From assembly GCA_944392695.1 (NCBI GenBank), contig CALXXN010000001.1, forward strand, positions 62,001 to 126,000: a stretch of 64,000 nucleotides of DNA, read 5' to 3'. Below the pieces are notes generated by a model. It made no database searches and was not told where the DNA came from. It saw only the letters and a list, made by a program, of their open reading frames with translations. This document shows, in pieces, positions 23,878-33,143 of this stretch; positions within the stretch are counted from its first letter, which is position 1, and every line of letters begins with the position of its first letter. The position numbers were made by a program, and so were the translations under genes. Source of the DNA: an uncultured Spirochaetales bacterium. GTDB lineage: Bacteria > Spirochaetota > Spirochaetia > Sphaerochaetales > Sphaerochaetaceae.

Positions 23878-23907
23878 AGTATATGTTCCGAGCTGGCTGC
23901 TCGTCAA
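23878..23907 (-). promoter_or_regulatory. Promoter of the P-loop/Asp23-like gene (leaderless-type)
   Basis: Minus strand: -35 TTGACG (23902-23907), 18-nt spacer, -10 TATACT (23878-23883). The ATG follows after 8 nt. Confidence 0.6.
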
Positions 23908-23996
23908 TTTTGCATAGCTTCCAAGATGGGCGAAGCTGGTGTATCATGAGCCTGTTCTGTTTTATCCGAGACACATAAGAAGGAGTACTTGAGATA

Positions 23997-25304
23997 ATGA
24001 TGCGAATGTCCACCTTCAAACGTGGTGGTGTCCATCCCAACGACAAGAAGGAGTTGTCGAAGGGCAAGGCCATCGAGCGCCTTCCCCTCCCTGGGCTCCT
24101 GACCGTCTCCATGTCCCAGCACCTGGGCGCTCCGGCCAAGGCGCTGAAGAAGAAGGGGGACGCTGTCGTGATGGGCGAGAAGATAGGGGAGGCTTCCTCC
24201 TTCGTATCTGCCGATGTACACTCACCTGTCACAGGGACGGTGGCTGATGTCGTCCCTGTCCGTCTTGCCAGCGGTGCGGTCAGCGAGGCGCTTGTCATCA
24301 AACCAGATGACATCCAGCCTGAGATGTTCAACACGATCCATGATTGGCGTGCCATGAGTCCGGAGGACCTGCTCGCCCTGGTCAAGGACATGGGCATAGT
24401 CGGCATGGGAGGGGCTACCTTTCCCACGCATGTGAAACTGGCAGTGAACGGCAAGAAGGTCGATGCGCTCGTAATCAACGGAGTCGAATGCGAGCCCTAT
24501 CTGACAAGTGACTACCGCAGCATGATCGAACGTGCCGACGAGACGCTTGAAGGCATCATGGTCCTGGCCAGGATCCTCTCCCCAGGACGTATCATCATTG
24601 GCATTGAAGCGAACAAGATGGATGCTGTCAGCTATCTTTCCTCAAAGGTGAGGGAGAAGGGCTATCCCATCCAGGTCATGCCACTGAAGATGAAGTACCC
24701 ACAGGGTGATGAGAAGCAGCTCCTGAAGGCCACGATTGACCGTGAGGTGCCATCTGGGGCCCTGCCAATCGATATCGGTGCTGTCGTATGCAACATAGGC
24801 ACCTGCTATGCCATCTATGAGGCCGCGGTCCATCACAAACCCTTGATAGAACGTGTCGTCACAGTGTCTGGCGAGGGCATCAAGGAACCACGCAACATAC
24901 TCGCACCCATTGGCGCCAGGGTTGCCGACCTCATCGCCTTCTGTGGTGGATACAGCGTGGAAGAACCAGACAGGCTCGTCTCTGGTGGACCGATGATGGG
25001 TTTCGCCTTCGCAGATGAGGACACTCCCATCGTCAAGGGGACGAGCGGCATACTCGCCTTGATTGATGAGCCATTGAACGAGGGGGTGTGCGTCTCCTGT
25101 GGCAAGTGTGTCGCGCACTGCCCAATGGGGCTGATGCCTAACAGGATGTTCCGGAACATAAAGAACGGCCGCTACCAGGAGGCCTTGGATCTTGGCCTCC
25201 TGGACTGCAAGGAATGCGGTTGCTGTGCTTATATCTGCCCAGCGCACCTGCCTCTCGTGCAGGGCTTCAAGCTGGGTAAGAAGATGTCAAGGAGGAGGGC
25301 ATGA
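23997..25304 (+). CDS. rnfC: Rnf complex subunit C (NADH-binding, Fe-S)
   Basis: 435 residues. The N-terminus (FKRGGVHPNDKK, then LPLPGLLTVSMSQHLG) is the RnfC barrel-sandwich domain. GMGGATFPTHVKL near 139 and INGVECEPYLTSDYRSM are the NADH/FMN-binding signature shared with NuoF. Two [4Fe-4S] motifs are near the end: CVSCGKCVAHCP and CKECGCCAYICP. RnfC takes electrons to or from NADH on the cytoplasmic side of the ion-pumping ferredoxin:NAD oxidoreductase. An AGGAG Shine-Dalgarno lies 11 nt before the ATG. It heads a 14-gene co-directional run and overlaps rnfD by 4 bp. Confidence 0.95.
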   Translation: MMRMSTFKRGGVHPNDKKELSKGKAIERLPLPGLLTVSMSQHLGAPAKALKKKGDAVVMGEKIGEASSFVSADVHSPVTGTVADVVPVRLASGAVSEALVIKPDDIQPEMFNTIHDWRAMSPEDLLALVKDMGIVGMGGATFPTHVKLAVNGKKVDALVINGVECEPYLTSDYRSMIERADETLEGIMVLARILSPGRIIIGIEANKMDAVSYLSSKVREKGYPIQVMPLKMKYPQGDEKQLLKATIDREVPSGALPIDIGAVVCNIGTCYAIYEAAVHHKPLIERVVTVSGEGIKEPRNILAPIGARVADLIAFCGGYSVEEPDRLVSGGPMMGFAFADEDTPIVKGTSGILALIDEPLNEGVCVSCGKCVAHCPMGLMPNRMFRNIKNGRYQEALDLGLLDCKECGCCAYICPAHLPLVQGFKLGKKMSRRRA

Positions 25305-26362
25305 GGAAAGTCAGCGCAAGCCCACATGTCCATAGCCCGATGGACATCCGCAAGAGCATGCTCTTTGTGATCATCGCCCTGCTTCCGAGCAGCATCTGGG
25401 GTGTTTATGCCTTTGGCCTGAGGGCCCTCCTGGTCCTCCTGGTGTCAATCGCCGCCAGTGTGCTTACCGAGTTCCTGCTTGGCAGGATTGACAAGAAGAA
25501 CACTCTTGGAGACCTTTCCGCCGTGGTCACGGGGCTCCTGATCGGCATGAACATGCCGCCTCAGATCCCACTTTACATCCCGGTGATCGCATCATTCTTC
25601 GCCATATTGGTTGTCAAGTGGACCTTTGGAGGACTTGGGTGCAACTGGATGAACCCCGCCTTGGCTGGACGTGTCTTCGTATTCTTCTCCTTCTCGTCCG
25701 CCATGTCGTCATTCAGCGCACCAAGGGCGCTGGCTGCCGATGCCCTTGCATCAGCCACGCCACTTGGAGCTGTCAAGACGGCGATCGCCGGAGGCATGAC
25801 AGGGCTGGACTATGAAGGGGTGCTCAACCAGCTCGGCCATACATCGACAGCCTTCGCACAGTCACTTGGCTCCACGCTTGGAATCTCCCCTTATACGGTT
25901 GATGCCTTCATCGGCAACGTTGGAGGTTGTATCGGCGAGGTCTCCTCGCTCCTCCTCCTTGTCGGAGGCATCTTCCTGATCGCCAGCCGTGTCATCACCT
26001 GGCATATCCCGGTCGTCTACCTTGGTTCCTTCGCCATCCTTTCATGGGTCTTCGGAGGTGTCAGGGCAGGGCTTGGCCTTTTCAATGGCGAGGTGTTGAT
26101 GCCTCTCTTCACAGGTGGCCTCTTCCTCGGCGCCTTCTTCATGGCGACGGACTGGGTCACGACACCTACGACGAAACGGGGCGAGGTGATATTCGCACTT
26201 GGCTGTGGGTTCTTCACCTTCCTCATCCGCTACTTCGGTTCACTTCCTGAAGGTGTCTCGCTCGCGATCATCCTGATGAACATCCTCACGCCGACGATCG
26301 ACCGCTATGTCAGGCCGAAGAAGTTCGGTTATGTGAAGCCGGTGAAGGAGGCTAGGAAATGA
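25301..26362 (+). CDS. rnfD: Rnf complex subunit D
   Basis: 353 residues with about nine membrane helices. The SATPLGA segment near residue 150 corresponds to the SGATPL motif whose Thr covalently carries FMN in RnfD/NqrB. GGLGCNWMNPALAGRVF and, later, FMATDWVTTPTTKRGE are conserved family blocks. With RnfG it forms the flavin electron path and part of the ion channel. Overlaps rnfC and rnfG by 4 bp each, indicating coupled translation. Confidence 0.95.
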   Translation: MRKVSASPHVHSPMDIRKSMLFVIIALLPSSIWGVYAFGLRALLVLLVSIAASVLTEFLLGRIDKKNTLGDLSAVVTGLLIGMNMPPQIPLYIPVIASFFAILVVKWTFGGLGCNWMNPALAGRVFVFFSFSSAMSSFSAPRALAADALASATPLGAVKTAIAGGMTGLDYEGVLNQLGHTSTAFAQSLGSTLGISPYTVDAFIGNVGGCIGEVSSLLLLVGGIFLIASRVITWHIPVVYLGSFAILSWVFGGVRAGLGLFNGEVLMPLFTGGLFLGAFFMATDWVTTPTTKRGEVIFALGCGFFTFLIRYFGSLPEGVSLAIILMNILTPTIDRYVRPKKFGYVKPVKEARK

Positions 26363-26904
26363 CAAGATACCTCAAGACAGCCTTCATCCTCTTCGCGATC
26401 TGTGCTGTGGCCGCCATCCTCCTTGCCGTGATCAACGAGGTCACGGCCCCACGCATAGCGCTGAACGTGCAGCAGACAGCTGAGGAGACGCTTGCCGCGG
26501 TCTCTGGTGGTTATGAGCAGGGTGAGGCCAGGGAAGGTGATGGTGGTACTGTCACCTCAGTCACACCTTTGCTTGATGGTGGTTCCATCGTTGGTTACAT
26601 ACTGGAGCTCTCGACCTCTGGCTATGGTGGTGAGATCACGATGGCCACAAGCTATCTCACTGATGGCTCAGTGCTCTCCAGCAAGGTCATGAGCGACAGC
26701 GAGACCCCTGGCCTGGGTAAGAAGGCCGAGGAGTCCTGGTACATGGAGATGTTCAGCGGACTTGGGGCGGACAGCCCGCTTCCTGAGACCAAGGACGACC
26801 TCGTCGACCCATCCCTCGTATCTGGTGCCACTGTCACCTTCAATGGTGTCAGCAGCGCCATACGCGAGGGCTCTGAATACGTGAAGACATTGGGAGGCAT
26901 GTGA
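26359..26904 (+). CDS. rnfG: Rnf complex subunit G (covalent FMN)
   Basis: 181 residues: an N-terminal membrane helix (about 8-28) followed by an FMN-binding domain outside the cytoplasmic membrane. ETPGLGKKAEE near residue 115 and SGATVTFNGVSSAI near 157 are the FMN-bind signature; Thr in SGAT is the covalent FMN site. The size is close to RnfG of other bacteria. It overlaps its neighbours by a few bases on either side. Confidence 0.94.
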   Translation: MTRYLKTAFILFAICAVAAILLAVINEVTAPRIALNVQQTAEETLAAVSGGYEQGEAREGDGGTVTSVTPLLDGGSIVGYILELSTSGYGGEITMATSYLTDGSVLSSKVMSDSETPGLGKKAEESWYMEMFSGLGADSPLPETKDDLVDPSLVSGATVTFNGVSSAIREGSEYVKTLGGM

Positions 26905-27548
26905 TGGCTGGACATATGAAAGAACTCACCAAGGGCATCTTCAAGGAGAACCCCACCTTCATAATCATGCTGGGCATGTGCCCTACGCTGGGTGTCACAA
27001 CCCAGGTCTTCAACGCCTTCGGCATGGGTGCGAGCGTGCTTTTCGTCCTCCTTGGTAGCAACATGATCATATCAGCGCTCAGGAAGGTCATCCCTGACGC
27101 GATCCGCATACCGGCCTACATCGTCGTCATCGCCTCCTTCGTCACAATCGTCGAGATGGTGCTCCACGCCTATGTCCCTGCTGTCTACGACGCGCTTGGC
27201 GTCTACCTGCCGCTGATTGTCGTCAACTGCATCATCCTGGGTCGTGCCGAGGCCTTCGCCAACAAGAACACCGTCCTGGACAGCGCCCTTGATGCGATTG
27301 GCATGGGCATAGGTTTCACACTGGCCCTCTCACTGATCGCCGCGATCAGGGAGGTCATCGGAGCTGGTACGATCACGCTCCTCAACCTTTCAGAGACCCA
27401 GCGTGTCGTGATCACGCTGCCTGGGATCAGCGAGAGCCCTGTACGAGTCATGACACTGGCCGCAGGCGCCCTCCTGTTGATGGGCTATCTGAAGGCCTTC
27501 TTCAACTGGAACACTGGACGCAAGGCCAAGGGAGGTGAGTCCGCATGA
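26904..27548 (+). CDS. rnfE: Rnf complex subunit E
   Basis: 214 residues, six membrane helices, of the RnfE/NqrD family. Conserved elements include NPTFIIMLGMCPTLGVTT near the start and LPLIVVNCIILGRAEAFA near residue 108, with the cysteine that shares the intramembrane iron centre with RnfA. ATG 26904 is chosen over a GTG three bases earlier because GGGAGG is better placed. Overlaps the rnfG stop (TGATG) and rnfA. Confidence 0.94.
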   Translation: MAGHMKELTKGIFKENPTFIIMLGMCPTLGVTTQVFNAFGMGASVLFVLLGSNMIISALRKVIPDAIRIPAYIVVIASFVTIVEMVLHAYVPAVYDALGVYLPLIVVNCIILGRAEAFANKNTVLDSALDAIGMGIGFTLALSLIAAIREVIGAGTITLLNLSETQRVVITLPGISESPVRVMTLAAGALLLMGYLKAFFNWNTGRKAKGGESA

Positions 27549-28138
27549 GCTACATTGGAATCATAGTAACCTACGTCTTCGTACAGAACTTCATCCTGGT
27601 GCAGTTCATGGGGCTGTGCCCCTTCATAGGCGTCTCCAAGAGCAGTGAGAGCGCGATTGGCATGGGCGTCGCCGTCACCTTCGTCACGGCAGTCGCCAGT
27701 GTCGTCTGCTACGCTGTCTACACCTATCTCCTGATACCCTTCGACCTGGCCTACCTGCAGACGATCAGCTTCATCCTGGTCATTGCCGCACTGGTCCAGA
27801 TGGTCGAGATGGTGATCCGCAAGATGAGCCCCTCGCTCTACAAGGCTCTTGGAATCTACCTGCCGCTGATTACGACGAACTGCGCCGTGCTTGGCATCGC
27901 GATCATCAACATCGACGAGGGTTATAACATGCTCGAGAGCTTCTGCGCAGGACTTGCCGCAGGACTCGGCTTCACCCTCGCCATCGTACTGATGAGCAAC
28001 ATCCGTGAGAAACTCGAGCTGACTCCTGTCAGGAGGTCCTTCCGTGGTGTTCCCATCGCTTTTGTATCCGCAGGACTCATGGCCTTGGCCTTCATGTCCT
28101 TCGACCGCAGCCTGCTGGCAAACCTGCATCTGGCGTAA
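27545..28138 (+). CDS. rnfA: Rnf complex subunit A
   Basis: 197 residues, six membrane helices, of the RnfA/NqrE family, homologous to RnfE but inserted with opposite topology. NFILVQFMGLCPFIGVSK near the start and LPLITTNCAVLGIAI near residue 108 are the two conserved Cys-containing motifs. It overlaps rnfE by 4 bp and is followed after 13 bp by rnfB with its own AAGGAGGG site. Confidence 0.95.
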   Translation: MSYIGIIVTYVFVQNFILVQFMGLCPFIGVSKSSESAIGMGVAVTFVTAVASVVCYAVYTYLLIPFDLAYLQTISFILVIAALVQMVEMVIRKMSPSLYKALGIYLPLITTNCAVLGIAIINIDEGYNMLESFCAGLAAGLGFTLAIVLMSNIREKLELTPVRRSFRGVPIAFVSAGLMALAFMSFDRSLLANLHLA

Positions 28139-28151
28139 GGAGGGCTTGGAC

Positions 28152-28955
28152 ATGTTAACTGCAATTCTTTCCGCTTTCCTCGTCATCGCAGGCATGGGCC
28201 TGGTCCTGGGACTTGGACTTGCCATCGCTGATAAGAAACTCGCAGTCAGCAAGGATGAAAAGCTCATCGAACTCGAAGGTGCCATGCCAGGTGCCAACTG
28301 TGGCGGTTGCGGCTTCGCCGGCTGTTCCGCCTACGCTGAGGCTGTATTCAAGGGGGAGGCCGAGGTCGGCCTCTGCTCCCCAGGAGGGGCAGCCCTCGCC
28401 CAGAAGATGGGCCAGATCATGGGCGTCGCCGTATCAGCGGACATGGAGAAGAAGGTCGCTTTCGTCCATTGCCGTGGTTCAGAGGCGCTGACGGGTCAGG
28501 ACTTCGCATACCAAGGGCTGAAGGACTGTAATGCCGCCTTCCTGCTCCAGGCGGGACCGAACGCCTGCAAGGAAGGCTGCCTCCATCTTGGATCCTGTGC
28601 CTCTGTCTGCCCTGCCGGTGCGATTTCCAAGGACCCTGAAGGCTTCATCGTTGTCGATGCCGCCAAGTGCATAGGTTGTGCCAAATGCACCACGGTATGT
28701 CCAACAGGTGCGATCAAGATGATTCCTGCATCCGCAAGCCATGTTGTCGCATGCAACAACCACGAGCCTGGTGGCCGTGTGCGCTCCAAGTGCCAGGTCG
28801 GTTGTATCGGATGCAAGATATGCGAGACCAAGGCCCCAGGGTCTGGTTGCCATGTCACATCCTTCCTCAGCACTATTGATTACCACGAAGCGGATGAGGA
28901 GGCCCTCGCACAGGCTGCCTCGCTTTGTCCGCGCAAGTGCATCATCGAGCGTTAG
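28152..28955 (+). CDS. rnfB: Rnf complex subunit B (ferredoxin-like)
   Basis: 267 residues. One N-terminal membrane helix (about 3-25), then the Fe-S domain with CGGCGFAGCSAYAEAV (four-Cys cluster motif), a Cys-rich block CKEGCLHLGSCASVCP, and CIGCAKCTTVCPTGAI; more Cys residues follow (CQVGCIGCKICE). It receives electrons from soluble ferredoxin. The gene order C-D-G-E-A-B is the one seen in clostridia and spirochaetes. ATG 28152 is preferred to an in-frame start inside rnfA because of the AAGGAGGG site. Confidence 0.95.
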   Translation: MLTAILSAFLVIAGMGLVLGLGLAIADKKLAVSKDEKLIELEGAMPGANCGGCGFAGCSAYAEAVFKGEAEVGLCSPGGAALAQKMGQIMGVAVSADMEKKVAFVHCRGSEALTGQDFAYQGLKDCNAAFLLQAGPNACKEGCLHLGSCASVCPAGAISKDPEGFIVVDAAKCIGCAKCTTVCPTGAIKMIPASASHVVACNNHEPGGRVRSKCQVGCIGCKICETKAPGSGCHVTSFLSTIDYHEADEEALAQAASLCPRKCIIER

Positions 28956-28964
28956 GAGCTGGTG

Positions 28965-30797
28965 GTGAAGTTCGTCCTAGGCCTCTATACCCAGCTGTCG
29001 GCCAATACGCCGACGGCTGTATTCTCAAGGGCGCTCAATTGCATATTGAAGCCCGTACTCACACATGTGCACAACAACAGGGATTGCAAGATCTCCCTGC
29101 AGCTTGGCGCACCCATGGTGTCATACCTGGCCCAGGACTTTCCTGAGGTCAACCTCCTCGTATCCTCGCTTGCGCGCAGTGGCTCGGTCGAGCTGTTCAC
29201 AAGCGCGCTATCCAATACGATACTCTCCCTGATCCCTCACAAGGACAGGGCCTCATCAGTGGAGAAGACGACAACGCTGATCCGTAAGACCTATGGAGTC
29301 AGGGCGACGACACTGTGGTGTTATGGCCAGATCTGGTCCCCAAGCCTCGTGGCGATGATGCGTACGATAGGGCTTGAACGGGTCATGACCTCATCTTACA
29401 ACGCCCTGACACAGAAGGCATCCGCTCCTGGTTGCTACAGGATGAACGAGCTTGGACGCAAGGTTGACATCGTCCTTTCCGATGACCGCTTCGCCAGGGC
29501 TGTGAGCACTTATGCCCAAAACGGATCGAGCCTTGAGGAACTCAAGGCCGACCTGAGGTCCATCATCCTTTCCAGTCCTGATGACAGGGACATCATCTGT
29601 GCGATCAACATGGACCAGCTCTGCCAAGGGGCAGGTTACAACAGGGAGGATGATGAGGGCTTGCAGACGGTCTTCACGACGCTCTTCGACGCAGCGGCAC
29701 AGAAGGGGGCGCAGGTCGTGCTTGCCCGGGACCTCGAGGGCAGGGGGGTGGGCTACCTCCAGGCCGGCTGGTATGGGCGTGACGCCTATGCAGGAGGGCT
29801 CGAGTCCTTCCATGACCTTTTCACCAGGAACGCATCGTTCCGTTTCTACCTTGGCCGTTATCTGACACTCAATGAGTTCGTTGACGAGTCCAAGAAGGAC
29901 AGGGTGTTGCGTAGAAGGTTGTCGGACCAGCTCTCGACACTTCCATCGGGATCCCTCTTCCTTTGCGACACCCATGCTTCGGCGCTGTCGCTCGCAGAGC
30001 ACAGGCAGTATTACAGGACTGTTGTCAGTGTGGAGAAGTCCCTTTATGAGAATGGGCTCTCGCTGACAAGCGCTGACGTCGATGATGATGGACTCGATGA
30101 GGAGTTCTGCCATGGGCGGCTCTCATCAGCCCTCTTCTCATTGACAGGAGGGTCTGTCTACGAATACTGCTCGAAAGAGCTCCTGGTGAACATCTTCGAT
30201 ACCGTCCCTCCTTGGGTGAGGACCTATCCGTCATCATCCAAGAAGCGCAGTTTCACGGACTCTTATGTCATCGACGGTCAGCAGTGGGATCTTCAGGACA
30301 GGGTTTACAACCTGGAATCCGTCAACCGCAGCCGTAGTGAGTTCACCTTCTCATTGGATGCGGATGACCTTCCTTTCACAGTCAGCAAGCATTACAGGCT
30401 GACCAATCAGAACCTCCATATGTCGCACACCTTTGTCAACCGTGGCCAGAAGGCCTTGAAGGTCGCTTACACGACGAGTGTCTACTTCACGCTTCCTGGT
30501 GCGACGGCCTTCGCTTATGATGAGCGGAGGGAGCCTCTGGTTGGAAGTGCCCTTTCAGGCATACGCAACGTGCGTTTCTATGACAGTGAGCGTTCGATGC
30601 AGCTTTCCTTCACGAGCAGTGACAGCTTCTGCGTGCATGAGGAGAACCGCTACCAGAGCGAGGTCACCACGCTTGGCTCACAGCAGTTTTACCTCTATAC
30701 TAAGGTCCGTCTGACGTTCAGCCTCGATGTGCCCGCCGAGGGTGCGGCCAGCCTGAACATAATCACACGCGTCTCGAGCGCAAAGGAGAGAGTCTGA
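28965..30797 (+). CDS. GH57-like protein with DUF1926-like C-terminus, probable loss of catalytic Glu
   Basis: About 610 residues. The N-terminal ~300 residues look like a GH57 alpha-amylase/4-alpha-glucanotransferase barrel. The segment WCYGQIWSP (about 118-126) lies where active members have WLxERVWEP, so the nucleophile Glu appears replaced by Gly. The C-terminal ~200 residues resemble the DUF1926 sandwich of GH57 glucanotransferases (FTVSKHYRLTNQNLHMSHTF and onward). It may be a carbohydrate-binding or regulatory pseudo-enzyme. GTG 28965 (AGGAG 6 nt before) is chosen; GTG 28962 is an alternative. It sits 9 bp after rnfB and 1 bp before prfB. Confidence 0.72.
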   Translation: MKFVLGLYTQLSANTPTAVFSRALNCILKPVLTHVHNNRDCKISLQLGAPMVSYLAQDFPEVNLLVSSLARSGSVELFTSALSNTILSLIPHKDRASSVEKTTTLIRKTYGVRATTLWCYGQIWSPSLVAMMRTIGLERVMTSSYNALTQKASAPGCYRMNELGRKVDIVLSDDRFARAVSTYAQNGSSLEELKADLRSIILSSPDDRDIICAINMDQLCQGAGYNREDDEGLQTVFTTLFDAAAQKGAQVVLARDLEGRGVGYLQAGWYGRDAYAGGLESFHDLFTRNASFRFYLGRYLTLNEFVDESKKDRVLRRRLSDQLSTLPSGSLFLCDTHASALSLAEHRQYYRTVVSVEKSLYENGLSLTSADVDDDGLDEEFCHGRLSSALFSLTGGSVYEYCSKELLVNIFDTVPPWVRTYPSSSKKRSFTDSYVIDGQQWDLQDRVYNLESVNRSRSEFTFSLDADDLPFTVSKHYRLTNQNLHMSHTFVNRGQKALKVAYTTSVYFTLPGATAFAYDERREPLVGSALSGIRNVRFYDSERSMQLSFTSSDSFCVHEENRYQSEVTTLGSQQFYLYTKVRLTFSLDVPAEGAASLNIITRVSSAKERV

Positions 30798-30798
30798 T

Positions 30799-31900
30799 AT
30801 GTTTTTGCAGAACAGGGCCATGTACGACACGATAAAAGAAGAAGCCTACAACGTCTGGAGGCGTCTTTGACTCCTCTGACATCACAAAGCAGATAGCTTC
30901 CCTCGAGGAGGCGACGGCAGATCCTGGCTTCTGGGGTGACAAGGAAAAGGCCGAGAAGACCTTCAGCGAGCTCAATGCCCTGAAGGATAGTTATTATCCA
31001 TGGAAGGACCTCATCCAGGAGATTGATGACATCGGTGAACTGATCGAGCTTTATTCGAGCGAGGATGACGACACGCTCTCAGCTGAGCTCGACCAGCAGA
31101 TCCTGGACCTGGATGCGAAGTACCGCCCCTTGAAACTGAAGACCTTGCTTGATGGCAAGTTCGACAAGAACGACATGTTCCTCTCAATCCATGCCGGTGC
31201 TGGTGGCACCGAGGCCTGCGACTGGGCGAACATGTTGCTGCGCATGTACCTGAGATGGTGCGAGCGCCATGGCTTCAAGAGCGAGGTGCTGGACCTTCTT
31301 GAGGACGAGGGTGGAATCAAGAGCGCCACTGTACGTGTCTCAGGTCCATATGCCTTCGGTTATCTCAAGGGCGAGGCTGGTGTGCACCGCCTGGTCCGCA
31401 TAAGCCCCTTTGATGCCAACAAGCGCCGCCATACCTCCTTCACCTCGGTCTACGCATCACCCGTCATCGATGATGATATCGAGATCGAGCTCAAACCAGA
31501 GGACTACCGTCTCGACACCTACCGTGCCGGTGGTGCGGGTGGGCAGCACGTCAACAAGACTGACTCCGCTGTACGTATCACGCACTATGCGACGGGCATC
31601 GTCGTGCAGTGCCAGAACGAGCGTAGCCAGTTCATGAACAAGGAAGTCGCCTTCAAGATGCTGCGCAGTCGGCTGTATGAGTATTACCAGAAACAGCGCG
31701 AGGAAGAGCATCAGAAAAACGCGATTGCAAAGAAAGACATCTCCTGGGGAAGCCAGATCCGCAGCTATGTCTTCCAGCCTTACACCTTGGTCAAGGACCA
31801 CCGCACCCTCGTCGAGGTTGGTAACATCAACGCTGTCATGGATGGTGCGATCGATCCATTCATCGAAGCTTACCTGAACTGGGCCAAAGAGGAGGCCTAG
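30799..31900 (+). CDS. prfB: Peptide chain release factor 2, programmed +1 frameshift
   Basis: The ATG at 30799 opens a 23-codon frame that ends in TGA at 30868. Shifting +1 at CTT-T gives a continuous frame to 31900 (about 366 residues). RF2 identity: SPF in RISPFDANKRR (stop-codon recognition for UGA/UAA) and GGQ in GGAGGQHVNKT (peptidyl-tRNA hydrolysis). The shift site GGAGG-CGT-CTT-TGA-C matches the E. coli autoregulatory arrangement (Shine-Dalgarno-like sequence 3 nt before CTT). RF2 scarcity at UGA promotes the shift. The gene continues the rnf-led run, one base after the GH57-like stop. Confidence 0.96.
30857..30871 (+). promoter_or_regulatory. Programmed +1 frameshift site of prfB
   Basis: GGAGG (30857-30861), CGT spacer, slippery CTT (30865-30867) and the in-frame stop TGA (30868-30870) followed by C, giving the classical CTT-TGA-C element with the internal Shine-Dalgarno at the same spacing as in E. 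coli prfB. Confidence 0.95.
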
Positions 31901-31904
31901 GACC

Positions 31905-33140
31905 TTGAGAAGGCTCCTGCCACTGCTGATCTGGATCCTGTTGTCCCCGCTGTCACTGATGGCGGGGCCCCTCAGGCTGGGTCTTGCCGTGGCAGGTGGT
32001 GATGGCCTGCTTGAGGCTGCCTCATCATGCATCGACCTGGTCTTCTCCTCCATCCAACCCTCAGTGGCTTTCGAGGAGGCCCAGAGGGCACGTGAGGATG
32101 ATGCATGGCGACGTACGCTTGATACGGAGCAGCATCAGGCATTACGTGAGGAGAGGGCACCACGCAGCCTTGAACGTGAACCCTACATCCCTTACTACGA
32201 GACGGAAGCTGTCTATGAGATCATCCCAGTCACCGCACAAGATGACTTCATCGCCTCTGCTGACAGCTCCATGATAGCCTACAACATGTCAAGTTCCGCC
32301 TTGGATGCGTTCTTCATCTTCTCGGTGACAGATGCTGATGGCCTGGACATGTTCTCAATTTCATACAGCTTTGATGGCGTCACGGAAGAGCTTTACAGCG
32401 CACTTTGCCTGCCTGGGACTTATGAGGACCTGCTTCCTGAGGCCACAGCTGTCCTGCTTGGCCACTTCTCTGATGGGCTTGGCCTTGTCGATCTTTCAGC
32501 CTTCCCTCCGTCCTGCCAGGTGCTGGATGAAGAGGGGAACGTGCTGGAAAGCGCCCCTGGAGGTCTTCTTGTCATGGAGGATGGTGGGCACAGCTTGCGT
32601 GTCCTGGCGGATCATTACGAACCGCTGGATCTCTCATTCACTGTCAGTGAAGGTGCAGTCACAGTCTTGGAAGGAGGGCTTGAACCCCTCCCAGTGGGTA
32701 CTGTGACCATCACAGCCACGCCTGTTGATGCCACGCTCAGCCTCTTTGGTGTAGAGATGCCCTCCCTGCCTCTTTCCGCCTCGTTCCAAGGCGGTGCGGT
32801 GCTTGCCACGATAAGCAAGGAAGGCTTCGCGCCGACGACCCTCCAACTGGATGGGGGCCAGGATTTCGTCAGTGTGACCTTGCGCCCCCAGTGGATGGCG
32901 GATGATGGCAGGGTACGTGAGGCCAAGGACAGGATGTACCGCTCGATGCGCAACAGCCTGTTGTCTTTCGGGCTCTATGTGGCCATGAGCGCGATAGGCA
33001 ACATCTACTCCGATGCCTCCCCTTGGACGGATGCGTTTGGCGTCCTCGCAGGTGGTGTCGCTGTTGTAAATCTCGTTGATTTCATTTATGACTGTATTTC
33101 ATATTACGACACCGCCAAGCAGGTGTATCTCCAGGAGTGA
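31905..33140 (+). CDS. Secreted or envelope protein of unknown function, PEGA-like region
   Basis: 411 residues. Signal peptide at residues 1-20 (MRRLL, hydrophobic core, cleavage near LMAGP). A highly charged stretch lies near 60-95. Two or three beta-rich repeats follow (about 200-330) that look like PEGA domains, for example GTVTITATPVDATLSLFGV then ATISKEGFAPTTLQL. Near the C-terminus are hydrophobic segments (about 350-395) that could span the inner membrane. I recognise no family for the whole. TTG start at 31905 with GGAGG 9 nt before. Placement between prfB and ftsY, 4 bp from each. Confidence 0.7.
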   Translation: MRRLLPLLIWILLSPLSLMAGPLRLGLAVAGGDGLLEAASSCIDLVFSSIQPSVAFEEAQRAREDDAWRRTLDTEQHQALREERAPRSLEREPYIPYYETEAVYEIIPVTAQDDFIASADSSMIAYNMSSSALDAFFIFSVTDADGLDMFSISYSFDGVTEELYSALCLPGTYEDLLPEATAVLLGHFSDGLGLVDLSAFPPSCQVLDEEGNVLESAPGGLLVMEDGGHSLRVLADHYEPLDLSFTVSEGAVTVLEGGLEPLPVGTVTITATPVDATLSLFGVEMPSLPLSASFQGGAVLATISKEGFAPTTLQLDGGQDFVSVTLRPQWMADDGRVREAKDRMYRSMRNSLLSFGLYVAMSAIGNIYSDASPWTDAFGVLAGGVAVVNLVDFIYDCISYYDTAKQVYLQE

Positions 33141-33143
33141 GCG

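Noticed and set aside
23231-23917. 228-codon plus-strand ORF
   Set aside because: A shadow of the P-loop/Asp23-like gene; long antisense frames are common in this codon-biased DNA.
23870-24478. N-terminal extension of the P-loop/Asp23-like ORF
   Set aside because: It would overlap rnfC on the other strand by about 480 bp, and a good promoter lies inside it at 23878-23907.
31130-31900. A separate 256-residue release-factor gene starting at an internal ATG
   Set aside because: The upstream 331 nt continue the RF2 domain in frame after the programmed shift, so it is the rest of prfB.
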